A stretch of 64,000 nt of DNA from Acidobacteriota bacterium (GCA_028874215.1 JAPPLF010000051.1:23971-87970), one strand, 5' to 3'; numbered from the stretch's first letter, positions 54,589 to 64,000 are shown. Notes: generated by a model from the letters alone, not told the origin. Made by a program: numbers and translations.

Positions 54589-56934
54589 ATGACGTCCGTC
54601 TCCGGACGTTGCTCATCCCGCATCCGAATCCTCGGAATCCTGTGGGTTCTGCTCATGGGCGTGGCGGGACCGGCCGCGCTGGGCCGGCAGGCTCCGCCGC
54701 CGGGGGATTGGGACGCCAAGATCCACAGCCTCTTCAGCCGTTACTGCCAGAGCTGCCACGGCGAGAATAATCCGCAAGGCGGGCTGCGCCTGGACCGGTT
54801 CGAGAACGCCCTCCGGGGCAGCGACAGCGGCCGGGTGATGGTTGCCGGAAATTCAGCCGGGAGCCGTCTGATCCGGCGTCTCAGCCTGCCTCCGGACCAT
54901 CCCGAGACCATGCCTCCCCAAGGCCTTCCCCGGCCCACGGCTGAGCAGATTGCCATGCTGGCCGACTGGATCGACCGAGCGTCCTCCTGGCCGGAACCGG
55001 CGGACCTATCGGCGGAGAAAGCCTCCGAGCCGGAAATTCCCTATGCCGAGCTTCAGGGACCCGCATCGGAGTTGAAGTTTGCCGAGCACATCCACCCCTT
55101 CCTGAAGCACTACTGCTACGGCTGTCACGACAATGCGACGCGGGAAGGGGGGCTCGACCTGCAGGAAAGCGTCGAACAACGGTTCGACGACGAACTGCGG
55201 AAGTGGCACAAGACCTGGGGCGGCGTGGCGCGGGCCCTCACCACCGGCTCCATGCCTCATCCCGCCCAGAAGCACCAGCCGTCGGAACAGGAGCGGGAAC
55301 TGTTCGCCATCTGGTACGAGCGGGCTTTGGAAGAGCGGGTGACCCCCGAATCTTCCCGGCCCAGCAATGCCCGCCTGCGGCAGTTGACTCCCTTCGAGTA
55401 CGACAACACGGTTCGCGACCTGACGGGGCTCGACCTGGACCTGAGCCGGCTCACTCAGCCGGGGGGCGTGGCCAGCGATGGCGGTTTCGCCAATCGGGGT
55501 CACGAGATGCAGTTGTCACCCACCAAGCTGGCGCGTTACATGAAGGCGGCGGACAGGATCGCGTCCCACGCCGTTCTGGACCCGGACCAGGGCCTCCGAT
55601 TCGGGCCGCCGGCTGCTTCCGAATCGCCGGAGCCGCTTCCCGCGGACGAATGGCGGATCCGGGCCCTCCACCACCTGCTGGCCTTCGCCGAGCGCGCCTG
55701 GCGCCGGCCGTTGCGAGAGGACGAAGCCGGGCGTCTGACCACTTTTCTGGACGGCCGGATCCGTGAAGGAATGGACCGCCAGGCGGCTGTGAGGAAGGGG
55801 ATTCAGGGGATACTGTCCTCTCCCCAGTTCGTCTATCTGGCCGAAGTGCACGGTTGGGAGAGGAAGATCATCAACTGGAGCGACAAGAAACGAAAGCCGT
55901 CGAAGGCCACCGGGCCTCTGCTCCATCATGCGGTGGCGTCGCGCTTGTCCTACTTCCTCTGGTCGGGTCCGCCCGACTGGGAGTTGATCCGGCTGGCGTT
56001 GGAGGAACGGCTTCACGACAGTCAGGTCCTCGAGACGCAGGTGAAGCGCATGCTGCGCGATCCCCGGGCGGCGGCTCTGGCCACCCAGTTCGCGGGCCAG
56101 TGGCTCAAGTTCAACAAGGTGAAGGACCACCTGGACGTCTCTCGGGAGGAGTTCCCCCGCTTCTCCGAGACCCTTCAGGCTTCCATGTACGGGGAGATTC
56201 GCAGTTTCGTCGAAGAGATCATTCGGCAGGACCTGAGCATCCTGAATCTCCTGGACTCCGATTTCACCTTCGTCAACGCCGAGCTCGCCGATTTCTACGG
56301 CATGAAGGGGATCGAAGGGGACTCTTTCCGGAAGGTCTCGTTGTCCGAGAGCGACGGCCGCGGCGGCCTGCTGGGCATGGCGGGCATCCTGAGCCTCACC
56401 TCCCACCCGAATCGCCGGAGCGCCATCGAGCGCGGCGCCTACATTCTGGACGAGGTCCTGGGGACACCCACGCTGCCGCCTCCGGTGGAGACGGGCAAGC
56501 TGGAGGACTCGCAAAACGGGAACGCGGCCGAGATGAGCTTGCGCGAAGTGATGGCGGCCCACCGGCAGGACACGCGCTGCGCCGGATGTCACAACCGTAT
56601 CGATCCACTGGGGTTGGCGCTGGAGGAGTTCGACGCCATCGGACGCCGCAGCCGGGAACCGGTGGAAGACCCGGACCCGTTGCCCGACGGCACCGTCGTT
56701 CGCGGATTGAAGGATCTGAAGCAGTACCTGCTCCAGGAACATCGGAGGCGGACCTTCGTCCGGAACTTCGCCGAGAACCTGGTCGTATACGCCTTGACGC
56801 GGGAGCTCCAGTCCGGCGACTTCTATGCCGTGCTGTCGGCCCGCCGCGCGCTGGAAGAGAGTGACTACCGGATCTCCGCCGCGGTCACGGCGATCGCGAC
56901 GAGCGACGTTTTCCTGCGGCGGTCCGAAGAATAG
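54589..56934 (+). CDS. DUF1592/DUF1588-type tri-haem cytochrome-like protein
   Basis: 781 residues. A signal peptide (about 1-33) is followed by a cytochrome domain CQSCH (53-57), a second CYGCH (176-180), DUF1587/DUF1595 segments (LTPFEYDNTVRDLTGLDL, RRPLREDEAGRL), DUF1592 (VASRLSYFLWSGPPDWEL, FAGQWLKFNKV, DFTFVNAELADFYG), DUF1588 (GGLLGMAGILSLTSHPNRRSAIERGAYILDEVLG) with CAGCH (from C664), and DUF1585 at the end. These periplasmic proteins always pair with DUF1552. The function is not established; the haems imply electron transfer. Confidence 0.93.
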   Translation: MTSVSGRCSSRIRILGILWVLLMGVAGPAALGRQAPPPGDWDAKIHSLFSRYCQSCHGENNPQGGLRLDRFENALRGSDSGRVMVAGNSAGSRLIRRLSLPPDHPETMPPQGLPRPTAEQIAMLADWIDRASSWPEPADLSAEKASEPEIPYAELQGPASELKFAEHIHPFLKHYCYGCHDNATREGGLDLQESVEQRFDDELRKWHKTWGGVARALTTGSMPHPAQKHQPSEQERELFAIWYERALEERVTPESSRPSNARLRQLTPFEYDNTVRDLTGLDLDLSRLTQPGGVASDGGFANRGHEMQLSPTKLARYMKAADRIASHAVLDPDQGLRFGPPAASESPEPLPADEWRIRALHHLLAFAERAWRRPLREDEAGRLTTFLDGRIREGMDRQAAVRKGIQGILSSPQFVYLAEVHGWERKIINWSDKKRKPSKATGPLLHHAVASRLSYFLWSGPPDWELIRLALEERLHDSQVLETQVKRMLRDPRAAALATQFAGQWLKFNKVKDHLDVSREEFPRFSETLQASMYGEIRSFVEEIIRQDLSILNLLDSDFTFVNAELADFYGMKGIEGDSFRKVSLSESDGRGGLLGMAGILSLTSHPNRRSAIERGAYILDEVLGTPTLPPPVETGKLEDSQNGNAAEMSLREVMAAHRQDTRCAGCHNRIDPLGLALEEFDAIGRRSREPVEDPDPLPDGTVVRGLKDLKQYLLQEHRRRTFVRNFAENLVVYALTRELQSGDFYAVLSARRALEESDYRISAAVTAIATSDVFLRRSEE

Positions 56935-56995
56935 GCGGAGGGTTGGAGACTGCATCGCCGGTGCCGGTTAGGCACGGCGGCAGGCGGGAGAGAAT

Positions 56996-57652
56996 ATGGT
57001 CTTTTGGGACTTTTCCAGCAAGCTCAGAATGCCGAAACCGGAGGATGCGCTCCCCGGCCGGAATGCTTCCATGCCGGTTCCCGCCCGGCATTTTGTCTTG
57101 GACACGCCCCTGCTCCCTCCGTTCCCGCGCAGGATGGAATCGGCTCTCTTCGGACTGGGGTGCTTCTGGGGTGCGGAGCGGAAGTTCTGGGAGGCTTCAG
57201 GGGTCTTTTCCACATCCGTGGGCTATGCGGGGGGCTTCACGCCCAACCCCACCTACCAGGAGGTGTGCAGCGGACTGACCGGTCACAACGAGGTGGTCCG
57301 GGTCGTCTTCGATCCCACGCGGACCAGCTTTGGAGAGATGCTCCGCATCTTCTGGGAGAATCACGATCCGACCCAGGGCATGCGCCAGGGCAACGACATG
57401 GGGACCCAGTACCGTTCCGGAATCTACACCGGTTCGAATCGCCAGAATGACTTGGCCGCGGCCTCCAGGGACGCCTTCCAGCAGGAACTGACCGCCGCCG
57501 GATACGGTCCGGTCACCACCGAGATCCTGCCGGCTCCCGATTTCTACTACGCCGAGGACTACCACCAGCAGTACCTGGCCAAGAACCCTGCCGGCTACTG
57601 CGGTCTGGGAGGAACGGGGGTCCGCTGTCCCGCCGCCGTGGAGCGGGTGTAG
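56996..57652 (+). CDS. msrA: Peptide methionine-S-sulfoxide reductase
   Basis: 218 residues. The catalytic loop [14 protein letters not shown] holds the nucleophilic Cys; [55 protein letters not shown] and [11 protein letters not shown] are all MsrA blocks, and resolving cysteines are in [16 protein letters not shown]. It repairs methionine-S-sulfoxide. An N-terminal stretch of about 50 residues before the domain is unusual but supported by GGGAGA before the ATG at 56996. It carries no signal peptide, so it is probably cytosolic. Confidence 0.95.
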   Translation: MVFWDFSSKLRMPKPEDALPGRNASMPVPARHFVLDTPLLPPFPRRMESALFGLGCFWGAERKFWEASGVFSTSVGYAGGFTPNPTYQEVCSGLTGHNEVVRVVFDPTRTSFGEMLRIFWENHDPTQGMRQGNDMGTQYRSGIYTGSNRQNDLAAASRDAFQQELTAAGYGPVTTEILPAPDFYYAEDYHQQYLAKNPAGYCGLGGTGVRCPAAVERV

Positions 57653-57704
57653 AAGGGGGGGACTTCAATCGCCCATGCGCCGCATTGGACGATGTTCCAA
57701 GAAT

Positions 57705-57724
57705 CGGCGGTTAGGAAACCGCCG
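57705..57724. repeat. Hairpin of the dispersed intergenic repeat family
   Basis: CGGCGGTT-agga-AACCGCCG is a perfect 8-bp stem with a 4-nt loop, placed between the convergent msrA and aldolase genes. The same stem and loop type occurs at 62439-62462. It could serve as a bidirectional terminator. Confidence 0.6.
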
Positions 57725-57732
57725 CCCCGCTC

Positions 57733-58575
57733 CTATCCTTGCCTGATGTTCGCCCGGTAGTCGTCCAATAGCGCGGCGGCTCCGGTCCGGATGAACCCCA
57801 ACTCCGACTCCGCTTCGAAGAACGTAGCCCCCTTGCGGGCCCACTCGCCCGCGGCGGCTCCTCCGGAGGGCGTGGTGCCGAAGGCCACGCCGTACTTCTT
57901 GCAGAGCGCCAGCACCGCCTCCATGGGGCCCCGCACCGCGGGATGGTCGTAGTCGCCCGGATGTCCGAACTCGATGGAGGTGTCTCCGGGGCCCACGTAG
58001 CACATGTCGACGCCGGGCAGGCTCAAAATCTCCTCGGCGTTCTCATATCCGCGTACCGTTTCCAGGTGGACCACCACCGCGGTCTCCCGGTCCTGCTCGT
58101 CCATCCAGCCCTGCCAGTCGGTGACTTCCCGGTAGCCGCTGTTGCCCCATCCCGGCGCCACGGCCCTGGTTCCCGCCGGTGGGAATTTGAGGTAGCTCAG
58201 CAGCCGTTGGACCTGCTCCCGGGTCTCGGTCCGGGGCAACTGGATGCCCACCACTCCCGCTTCCAGGAGTTTCGAGACCTCCTGCCGCTCCAGTTGGGGC
58301 GTCTTGGCGATGGGGGGCAGACCGTTGTCGCGGGCGGCCAGGATGGTGTCGGCCAAGTCCTGCAGGTCGAAGAGGCTGTGCTCGTACTCGATGTAGACGA
58401 AGTCGAAACCCGCGTGCCGGAAGAGCTTGATGAGGGACGGATGGGCGTACGCCTCCAGCATGGGGCCGATCAGCACGTCACCCCGCTTGAGCCGGGCCTT
58501 GAGGTGCCGCCCCGGCCCTCCCTCCGGGTACCAGGGGTTGTCGATTCCGTTGCTGGTCTTGCGATGTTCAGCCAT
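57733..58575 (-). CDS. HpcH/HpaI aldolase family protein
   Basis: 280 residues. The family cleaves or forms C-C bonds of 2-keto-3-deoxy-sugar-acid or hydroxy-ketoacid type using a divalent metal. Visible blocks: LIGPMLEAYAHPSLIKLFRHAGFDFVYIEYEHS, LEAGVVGIQLPRTETREQVQRLLSYLKFPPAGTRAVAP, AVVVHLETVRGYENAEEIL (metal-binding Glu) and GVDMCYVGPGDTSIEFGHPGDYDHP (metal-binding Asp). GGGAGG precedes the ATG. The physiological substrate is not predictable. It is 21 bp... upstream of a VapC gene on the same strand reading order, but probably not functionally linked. Confidence 0.9.
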   Translation of the reverse strand: MAEHRKTSNGIDNPWYPEGGPGRHLKARLKRGDVLIGPMLEAYAHPSLIKLFRHAGFDFVYIEYEHSLFDLQDLADTILAARDNGLPPIAKTPQLERQEVSKLLEAGVVGIQLPRTETREQVQRLLSYLKFPPAGTRAVAPGWGNSGYREVTDWQGWMDEQDRETAVVVHLETVRGYENAEEILSLPGVDMCYVGPGDTSIEFGHPGDYDHPAVRGPMEAVLALCKKYGVAFGTTPSGGAAAGEWARKGATFFEAESELGFIRTGAAALLDDYRANIRQG

Positions 58576-58596
58576 TCGCCCTCCCTGTAGCGTGTA

Positions 58597-59007
58597 TTAC
58601 GCGATCCAGTTTTCGATCTTGAGGCCGGGCACTCTGGCGAAGTGCTTCCGATTTTTGGTGACCAAAACACAGCCGATGCTCAGAGCGTGCGCGGCGATCA
58701 TGGCGTCATTGCGGCCGATCGGTTTCCCGATCTTCAACAACTCTGCCTGGAGCACAGCAAATTCTTCCGCTGCCGTTGCATCCCATGCCATGATGCGGTT
58801 CAGTCGATCGCAGAACAACCGGATAGCGAGTCGATACCTGTTGGGCCGTCGGGTTCGTTCAGCACCCAGTCTCAATTCAGCATATGAGATGGCGGATATG
58901 GAGATTTCCGCGCCCGAATGCGCCTTTGCCTGAAGGGTCCCCAAGAGCCGGGGGTTTCTGACTCGAATAACATAACTGCAGATGTCGGTATCCAACATAT
59001 ACCGCAT
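58597..59007 (-). CDS. vapC: VapC-type PIN-domain toxin
   Basis: 136 residues. MRYMLDTDICSYVIRVRNPRLL with the first aspartates, ISAISYAELRLGAERT (Glu), and GRNDAMIAAHALSIGCVLVTKNRKHFARVPGLKIENWI are the complete set for the VapC type paired with SpoVT/AbrB-fold VapB. The ATG at 59007 overlaps the antitoxin stop as TGATG; a longer upstream frame lies antisense-free but without homology and inside the antitoxin region, so it is rejected. Confidence 0.94.
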   Translation of the reverse strand: MRYMLDTDICSYVIRVRNPRLLGTLQAKAHSGAEISISAISYAELRLGAERTRRPNRYRLAIRLFCDRLNRIMAWDATAAEEFAVLQAELLKIGKPIGRNDAMIAAHALSIGCVLVTKNRKHFARVPGLKIENWIA

Positions 59008-59240
59008 CAAAACTTGACTCGTCGACCATCCATCAGTTCGGGTCTTTCCGCCATGAATTCGTCGCCCACGGAAGGTGCTTCTTCCGCGTAGGATTGCCAG
59101 GTCTTGCGGATGGGCACGAGAATCAGGGCCTCCCCCTCCTTCCGCATGATCACCTGATCGACTCCCTCGAAACGAAACGCTTTGGGGATCCGAACGGCCT
59201 GACTGCGACCGTTCCGAAACAGCTTGGCAGTGATTTCCAC
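59007..59240 (-). CDS. vapB: VapB-type AbrB-fold antitoxin
   Basis: 77 residues from a GTG start with GAGG seven bases upstream. EITAKLFRNGRSQAVRIPKAFRFEGVDQVIMRKEGEALILVP is the swapped-hairpin VapB DNA-binding domain; the rest (WQSYAEEAPSVGDEFMAERPELMDGRRVKF) is the toxin-binding tail. It is coupled to vapC. I see no obvious palindrome upstream. Confidence 0.92.
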   Translation of the reverse strand: MEITAKLFRNGRSQAVRIPKAFRFEGVDQVIMRKEGEALILVPIRKTWQSYAEEAPSVGDEFMAERPELMDGRRVKF

Positions 59241-59595
59241 AGCGATACCTCGACTTAGGGCCTACATTGTCTCCAACCAAGTGTGGTATATCACGGGCAT
59301 ATTCTAAGCGGCAAGGACAGTCCTTCAGGAGCGCTTGCGGTCCGCAGGATCTGATGGGGTACGCAACATCCACAACAACCTCAAACGTTTGCGCCAAGAG
59401 AAACATTGAATCACGGAATTGATTGCAATCGGGTTCAACTGGTGAGATCGCTCCGTAAACGGACGCCTGATTTCGAACCGTCACGCCTTCCGTCCGCGAC
59501 GCTTTCCGGTTCGCGTCGCCACGTCTGATTTTCGCTGCCGGCTGCTATACTGGCGCCTCTCACACCACCACAGAATCCAAAGGGGAGCAGACTCC
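59241..59595. other. Intergenic region between vapBC and the sialidase-like gene
   Basis: About 355 bp with divergent genes on both sides, so it must carry two promoters. I see no clear gene, palindrome or repeat. GGGGAG lies eight bases before the ATG at 59596. Confidence 0.4.
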
Positions 59596-60717
59596 ATGAA
59601 TCGAAGGGAAGCACTTCAAGCCGGTGCGGCCTCACTGGTCCTGCCGGCGCTGACTCCTCACCTTTCCGCACATACCGACGGGGGGCCGTCCGTCAGTCGA
59701 GTGCGGACGGCTATCCAGAAGGTCTGCGCCTGGCCCAACCTGAAGCGGCTGGAAGACGGAACCCTGGTGGCTTTCATTTACAACCAGCCCTGCCATGGCC
59801 TCTGGGAGGGGGACCTCGACTGTTGGGCCAGCGAGGATGACGGCCGCACCTGGCGCTTTCGCAGCCGGCCTGCCGTGCATGAGCCGACCACGGCCCGGAT
59901 GAACTGCGCCGCCGGGTTCGCCGCCAACGGCGATCTGATCGTCCTCTGCAGCGGTTGGGCGGACCGGGCACCCCAGGGGGTCCTCAGCGGGCCTCACCGG
60001 CGAGTCGTTCGAGCCTGGGTTTGCCGCTCCTCCGACGGAGGCCGGACCTGGGAGGTGAGCCACGACTTTCCCGCACCACCGGACTCGCCGGCCGGCCGGG
60101 ACAATGAGTTCATCCCGTTCGGCAATATTCGCATCGCGGACGACGGATCTCTGTGCGCGGCGGTCTACCTCCGGCGGGACAACCTGCGTGAATCCTACCT
60201 GCTTCGCAGCCGCGACGACGGTTGGACCTGGGGCGAACACGTGCCCTTGAATCCCGTGGGGAACGAGACTGACATTATGCATCTGGGGGGAGGGCGCTGG
60301 TTGGCCGCATCACGAGAATTCAAAGAGAGCCGCGACGTTCATTTGGAACTGTTCGTCTCCAGCGACAACGCGCGCACCTGGCAGCGAAAGATGCCGCTGA
60401 GTCTGCCCATGCAGGTGACGGGCAACCTGGCCGTTCTCTCAGGCGGCCGCGTTCTCCTCAGCTACGGGAACCGCTGTTGGAACAACTTCGGCGTGGACGT
60501 CCGGCTCAGCGAGGACCACGGAAAGACCTGGAGCCCGCCCATTCGCATCGCGGATTGTCCCCGGCGCGACTGCGGGTATCCCAGCACTGTCCAGCTCTCC
60601 GACGGCCGGGCGGTCACCGCCTACTACACGCAGGTCTCGGAAGACTTCCACTACGAGATGCGCGTCGCCACGTGGCGACCCGGGGACTACACGGCGTCGG
60701 GTCGGCCGCGTTCGTAG
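59596..60717 (+). CDS. Exported sialidase-like (BNR/Asp-box) beta-propeller protein
   Basis: 373 residues. A short leader (MNRREALQAGAASLVLPALT) is Tat-like. Five Asp-box repeats, ASEDDGRTWRF, RSSDGGRTWEV, RSRDDGWTWGE, SSDNARTWQR and SEDHGKTWSPP, mark a six-bladed propeller as in GH33 exo-sialidases. An early Arg (NLKRLEDGTLVAF) and C-terminal GYPSTVQLSDGRAVTAYY are compatible with the fold, but the full sialidase arginine triad cannot be confirmed, so a related hydrolase or binding role is possible. It converges on the lone DUF1501 gene. Confidence 0.85.
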   Translation: MNRREALQAGAASLVLPALTPHLSAHTDGGPSVSRVRTAIQKVCAWPNLKRLEDGTLVAFIYNQPCHGLWEGDLDCWASEDDGRTWRFRSRPAVHEPTTARMNCAAGFAANGDLIVLCSGWADRAPQGVLSGPHRRVVRAWVCRSSDGGRTWEVSHDFPAPPDSPAGRDNEFIPFGNIRIADDGSLCAAVYLRRDNLRESYLLRSRDDGWTWGEHVPLNPVGNETDIMHLGGGRWLAASREFKESRDVHLELFVSSDNARTWQRKMPLSLPMQVTGNLAVLSGGRVLLSYGNRCWNNFGVDVRLSEDHGKTWSPPIRIADCPRRDCGYPSTVQLSDGRAVTAYYTQVSEDFHYEMRVATWRPGDYTASGRPRS

Positions 60718-60781
60718 GCAAACCGGGAAGCCGGCGAGCTGCCGGCAGGGGGACCCTGCTCACCCGGGCTCGTCGCCTGCT

Positions 60782-62242
60782 TCAGGCCAGGAAGTCCTCC
60801 ACCACCCTTCCGTGGATGTCGGTCAGCCGGTGGTGCCGGCCCTGGAACTTGAAGGTGAGCCGGGTGTGGTCGATGCCCAATGCATGGAGAACGGTGGCCT
60901 GGAAGTCGTGGACGTGCACCGGGTCCCGGGCCACGTTGTAGCCGAAGTCGTCGGTCTCCCCGTAGACGGCGCCGGCCTTCATGCCGCCGCCGGCCATCCA
61001 CATGGTGAAGCACCGGGGGTGATGGTCGCGGCCGTAGTTGTCCTCGGTGAGCTGGCCTTGGCAGTAGACCGTCCTTCCGAACTCGCCGCCCCAGATCACC
61101 AGGGTCTCCTCCAGCAGTCCCCGTTGCTTCAGGTCCGTGACCAGCGCGGCGCTGGCCTGATCGGTGGCGGCGCACTGCTCCCGGATGGCGCTGGGGAGGT
61201 CGAGATGCTGATCCCATCCCCGGTGGAAGAGTTGCACGAAGCTCACCCCCTTCTCGCTGAGGCGGCGGGCCAGCAGGCAGTTGGCGGCATAGGTCCCGGG
61301 TGTCCGGGAGTCGGGACCGTAGAGATCGAAGGTGCGCTCCGGTTCCTGGGAAAGGTCGGTCAACTCGGGGACCGAGGCCTGCATCCGAAAGGCCATTTCG
61401 TACTGGGAGATCCGGGCGGCGATCTCGGGATCGCCCAGGGAATCCATCCGGATTCGGTTCAGCTCTCCGATACCGTCCATCATCCGGCGCCGGGTTGCCG
61501 GGTTGATCCCCGGAGGGTTGGAGAGATAGAGCACCGGATCGCCGCCGCCCCGAAACTTGACGCCCTGGTGGCTGGAGGGGAGGAAAGCGCTTCCCCACAT
61601 CCGGGACATGATGGGCTGCATGGCCCGGTTCTCCCCCTTGGAGACCAGGACCACGAAACTGGGCAGGCTTTCGTTCTCGCTGCCCAGTCCGTAGCTCAGC
61701 CAGGCGCCCATGCTGGGCCGGCCCGGCTGCTGGCTCCCGGTCTGAATGAAGGTCATGGCCGGATCATGGTTGATGGCTTCGGTATGGACCGTCTTCACCA
61801 CCAGCAGGTCATCCACGACTCGGGCCGTGTGAGGCAGCAGTTCGCTGACCCAGGTCCCGGATTGGCCGTGTTGGGCGAACCGGAAAAGGGAGGGGACCAC
61901 CGGGAGCTGAGCCTGCTGAGACGTCATTCCGGTGATGCGCTGTCCCATCCGGATGGACGCGGGCAGCTCGGTGCCTCTCAACTCGTGGAGTCCCGGTTTG
62001 TAGTCGAAGAGGTCCAACTGGGAGGGTCCGCCCGACTGGAAGAGAAAGATCGCGCGCTTGGCGCGGGGAGCGAAGTGGGGCAGGCCGGGCAGTCCCCGTT
62101 GCCCCGAGCCGGTGTCCCCGGAGCCGGCCGCCAGTCCTGGGCGGAGCAGGGTGGCCAGCGCCGCCGTTCCCACACCGAGGGTAGTACGGGAGAAGAAATG
62201 CCGCCGCGTCCACTGCGGATGAAGCGTTAGATTAAAGTTCAC
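60782..62242 (-). CDS. DUF1501 protein without adjacent PSD1 partner
   Basis: 486 residues from a GTG with AGGAA seven bases upstream. Leader [23 protein letters not shown] (Tat type), then [105 protein letters not shown] and [25 protein letters not shown]. All conserved blocks match the DUF1501 products at 24539 and 36244. Unlike those, it has no PSD1 gene beside it: its upstream neighbour is a transporter. Confidence 0.93.
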   Translation of the reverse strand: MNFNLTLHPQWTRRHFFSRTTLGVGTAALATLLRPGLAAGSGDTGSGQRGLPGLPHFAPRAKRAIFLFQSGGPSQLDLFDYKPGLHELRGTELPASIRMGQRITGMTSQQAQLPVVPSLFRFAQHGQSGTWVSELLPHTARVVDDLLVVKTVHTEAINHDPAMTFIQTGSQQPGRPSMGAWLSYGLGSENESLPSFVVLVSKGENRAMQPIMSRMWGSAFLPSSHQGVKFRGGGDPVLYLSNPPGINPATRRRMMDGIGELNRIRMDSLGDPEIAARISQYEMAFRMQASVPELTDLSQEPERTFDLYGPDSRTPGTYAANCLLARRLSEKGVSFVQLFHRGWDQHLDLPSAIREQCAATDQASAALVTDLKQRGLLEETLVIWGGEFGRTVYCQGQLTEDNYGRDHHPRCFTMWMAGGGMKAGAVYGETDDFGYNVARDPVHVHDFQATVLHALGIDHTRLTFKFQGRHHRLTDIHGRVVEDFLA

Positions 62243-62324
62243 CGGCCGTTTCCTGGTGAGGCCATGGAATGATCTGTACAGGTCGAGTCTATTCGTGGAC
62301 GCGGGTGCCGGTCAACGACAGGAG

Positions 62325-62462
62325 GGGGGACAGTCTTGTCCCCCGTGTTCTTCTTCTTGGTTTCTGTGCGATTCGGCGGCTGGAAAGGGTAGAGTCCGGA
62401 AATCGTAGAGGAGGGACTGCCGTCCCCCCTACCCCCCAACCGGCGGTAGGAAAACCGCCGGT
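62325..62462. repeat. Intergenic hairpin cluster, dispersed repeat family
   Basis: Three hairpins lie between the DUF1501 and AtoE genes: GGGGGACA-gtct-TGTCCCCC (62325-62344, minus a shared base), GGGAC-tgcc-GTCCC (62413-62426) and ACCGGCGGT-aggaaa-ACCGCCGGT (62439-62462). The first matches the hairpin at 14623 and the last that at 57705, both in stem core and loop. Confidence 0.6.
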
Positions 62463-62488
62463 CCTGGCGACAGGAAACCGCCGCTTCC

Positions 62489-63868
62489 CTAGAGCCGGAT
62501 GGGGATCAGCAACATGGCGATAAGGCTGAAGCAGAAACAAACCAGGCCCACCAGCGAGGAATACCCCACAACGTCCCCGAAACGCATCCGCATCAGCGAC
62601 AGGATCGGGATGGCCCAGAAGGGCTGGATCAGGTTCGTCGTGGTGTCGCCGTAGGAATACGACAGCAGAATCGTGGTCACGGACACGCCAAGCTCCTCGC
62701 CGGCGGGAATGAGGAATGGGGCCTCGATCATCCACTTGGAACCTCCCGAGGGGACGAAGAGATTCATGAAGCCGGAGTAGACATAGATCACGATGGGATA
62801 GGTGTCGGCGCTGGCCAGCCTGGCGAACAAGTCGCCCAGCCAGGCGCCCAGCGTGGTGTTGTTCATCACTCCGAAGATGCCGGCATAGAACGGGAACTGC
62901 AGGATGATGCCCCAGGTTGCGCCGGCGCCCTTGCGGCAGGCCTGGACGAACGAATCGGGACGCCCGTGCAGCAGCAGGGCCGCTCCCAGAAAGAGCATGT
63001 TGTAGCCGTTGATGGTCCAAGCCGTCCCGAATCCGCGGGTCACGATCGTATGGCCCAGGGGATAGAGGATCAGGACGACCGCCAGCGCGATCCAACCCCT
63101 GAAACGTTCCAGAGTCCCCGCCGGCGTCGAGATCCTTTCCGGAAGCAGGGGAGGCTGCGGCAGGATGGCCTCCACCCGTTCGCGGGTGAGCGTGACCCGC
63201 CCTCGCTTGGGATGCAGCAGCAGGAGTGTCGCCAGGCCGACGGTGGCAATGCCGAACATGTAGACCAGGTTGAAGGGGTTGAACAGGGTCTGGGTGACTG
63301 GAAACAGGCGATCGACGACCGGCTGGCCCGTGGCCGGTTCCAGCAGTGGGTTCCCAGGAGTTGCCATGATGAGGGGCGCCGAAGCGGACAGTCCGCAGTG
63401 CCACACCGTCCCCATTCCCAGGTAGGCGCCGACGACGAGAATCCGGACGTCCGCGTTGGGATTGTGACGGCAGAGGAAGGGAATGAAGAGGGCCCCGGCG
63501 ACAATGCAGAAGGCCCAGTTGAGGTATCCGGTGACCAGTGAGAAAAGGCCCGCAAGGAACACGGCCTGAAGCGGCCGCGCGGGATCCGGAATCCGGGCGA
63601 TGCGGTCCAGCAGACGGTAGGCCGGCCGCGACGACACGCAGGCGTGGGAGGCCACCATGGCGATGGCGAATTGCATCGCCAGCTCCAGCAGGGTCCACAT
63701 GCCCGTCCCCCAGGCCAGGACCGCCGCCTCCACGCCCACACCGGCTCCGGCTACCGCCAGCAGCAGGGCCGCGGCCGTCAGAAACATGCAGATGACCCAT
63801 GAATCGGGCACCCAGCGTTCGGTGAAGCGGGAGAGCGAAGCGCCGAGATGTCGGAACCATTCGATCAT
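62489..63868 (-). CDS. Short-chain fatty acid transporter, AtoE family
   Basis: 459 residues with about twelve transmembrane helices. VPDSWVICMFLTAAALLLAVAG, QFAIAMVASHACVSSRPAYRLLDRIA, GYLNWAFCIVAGALFIPFLCR, GYLGMGTVWHCGLSASAPLIMATPGNP and NLFVPSGGSKWMIEAPFLIPAGEELG with SYSYGDTTTNLIQPFWAIPIL are the characteristic blocks of the TIGR00366 short-chain fatty acid transporters (acetoacetate/butyrate uptake) of the inner membrane. The gene stands alone on the minus strand with no thiolase or CoA-transferase in view. Confidence 0.93.
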   Translation of the reverse strand: MIEWFRHLGASLSRFTERWVPDSWVICMFLTAAALLLAVAGAGVGVEAAVLAWGTGMWTLLELAMQFAIAMVASHACVSSRPAYRLLDRIARIPDPARPLQAVFLAGLFSLVTGYLNWAFCIVAGALFIPFLCRHNPNADVRILVVGAYLGMGTVWHCGLSASAPLIMATPGNPLLEPATGQPVVDRLFPVTQTLFNPFNLVYMFGIATVGLATLLLLHPKRGRVTLTRERVEAILPQPPLLPERISTPAGTLERFRGWIALAVVLILYPLGHTIVTRGFGTAWTINGYNMLFLGAALLLHGRPDSFVQACRKGAGATWGIILQFPFYAGIFGVMNNTTLGAWLGDLFARLASADTYPIVIYVYSGFMNLFVPSGGSKWMIEAPFLIPAGEELGVSVTTILLSYSYGDTTTNLIQPFWAIPILSLMRMRFGDVVGYSSLVGLVCFCFSLIAMLLIPIRL

Positions 63869-64000
63869 GAACTGAAGTCTGACCGATTTCGCTGAGTGAC
63901 GGCGCCGCAGGCCATGGCAGCGCGTCAGGCGTTCCCGGCCGGCGCGGGGCCGCGGTGCCGGGGGCCCGGCCCCGGCCGGGGGGGTTAGTGAACGAAGTAG
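63869..64000. other. GC-rich end of the window
   Basis: No gene is seen. Between about 63938 and 63984 the sequence is nearly pure G/C with overlapping GGCC/CCGG palindromes that could form stable hairpins. It may be the promoter-proximal spacer of the transporter gene or the edge of a further repeat. Confidence 0.4.

Noticed and set aside
59008..59484. Upstream extension of the vapC frame at 58.6 kb
   Set aside because: It runs through the vapB gene in another frame and has no homology; PIN homology begins at the ATG overlapping the vapB stop.

Overview
The window is GC-rich bacterial DNA with about 45 credible genes. The combination of paired PSD1-type cytochrome/DUF1549-DUF1553 and DUF1501 proteins, a DUF1552/DUF1592 pair, an FG-GAP repeat protein, Tat-type leaders on oxidoreductase-like proteins and HpcH/HpaI and PhyH enzymes is typical of Acidobacteriota, Planctomycetota and Verrucomicrobiota. 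I lean to an uncultured (possibly marine or host-associated) Acidobacteriota, but no rRNA or marker gene is present to prove it. No tRNA, rRNA, CRISPR array or full-length insertion sequence was seen.

Layout. 1-6.6 kb: a 5'-truncated UbiD decarboxylase, two HEAT/cytochrome-type exported proteins, a protein made of two YjbQ-like domains, and lysA. 6.6-13.3 kb: a 926-residue FG-GAP protein, an O-antigen ligase-like protein, a VapBC pair with a textbook promoter/operator, ArfB and a DUF1972 glycosyltransferase. 13.3-28.5 kb (all minus strand): Gfo/Idh/MocA oxidoreductase, SDR, a glycosidase-like lipoprotein, a Rieske plus cytochrome b-cytochrome cc fusion, an OFA-type transporter with a HAMP sensor and an amino-acid-type binding protein, a zinc alcohol dehydrogenase, and a DUF1501/PSD1 pair. 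28.6-41.1 kb: an accessory stretch with five toxin-antitoxin modules, a cyclopropane synthase, a second PSD1/DUF1501 pair, OsmC and a decayed coiled-coil fragment resembling the tail of ZorA. 41.4-52.8 kb: a small biosynthetic locus. 52.9-64 kb: a 257-bp MITE with perfect 8-bp target duplication, DUF1552/DUF1592, MsrA, an HpcH/HpaI aldolase, another VapBC, a five-Asp-box sialidase-like protein, a lone DUF1501 and an AtoE-type fatty-acid transporter.

The most interesting unit is the biosynthetic locus. It has a 2353-residue single-module reducing polyketide synthase (KS-AT-DH-degenerate MT-structural KR-ER-KR-ACP, no thioesterase), directly followed by an NAD(P)-dependent thioester reductase fused to a sulfotransferase, and then a PhyH-type dioxygenase beyond a convergent STAS gene. 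Read together this suggests an iteratively built, fully reduced acyl chain released reductively and then sulfated and/or hydroxylated. The reductase-sulfotransferase gene carries an apparent one-base insertion inside the sulfotransferase, so it is either a recent pseudogene or a sequencing error. Seven toxin-antitoxin modules in 64 kb, the MITE and the phage-defence-like remnant mark 28-59 kb as a region of gene turnover.
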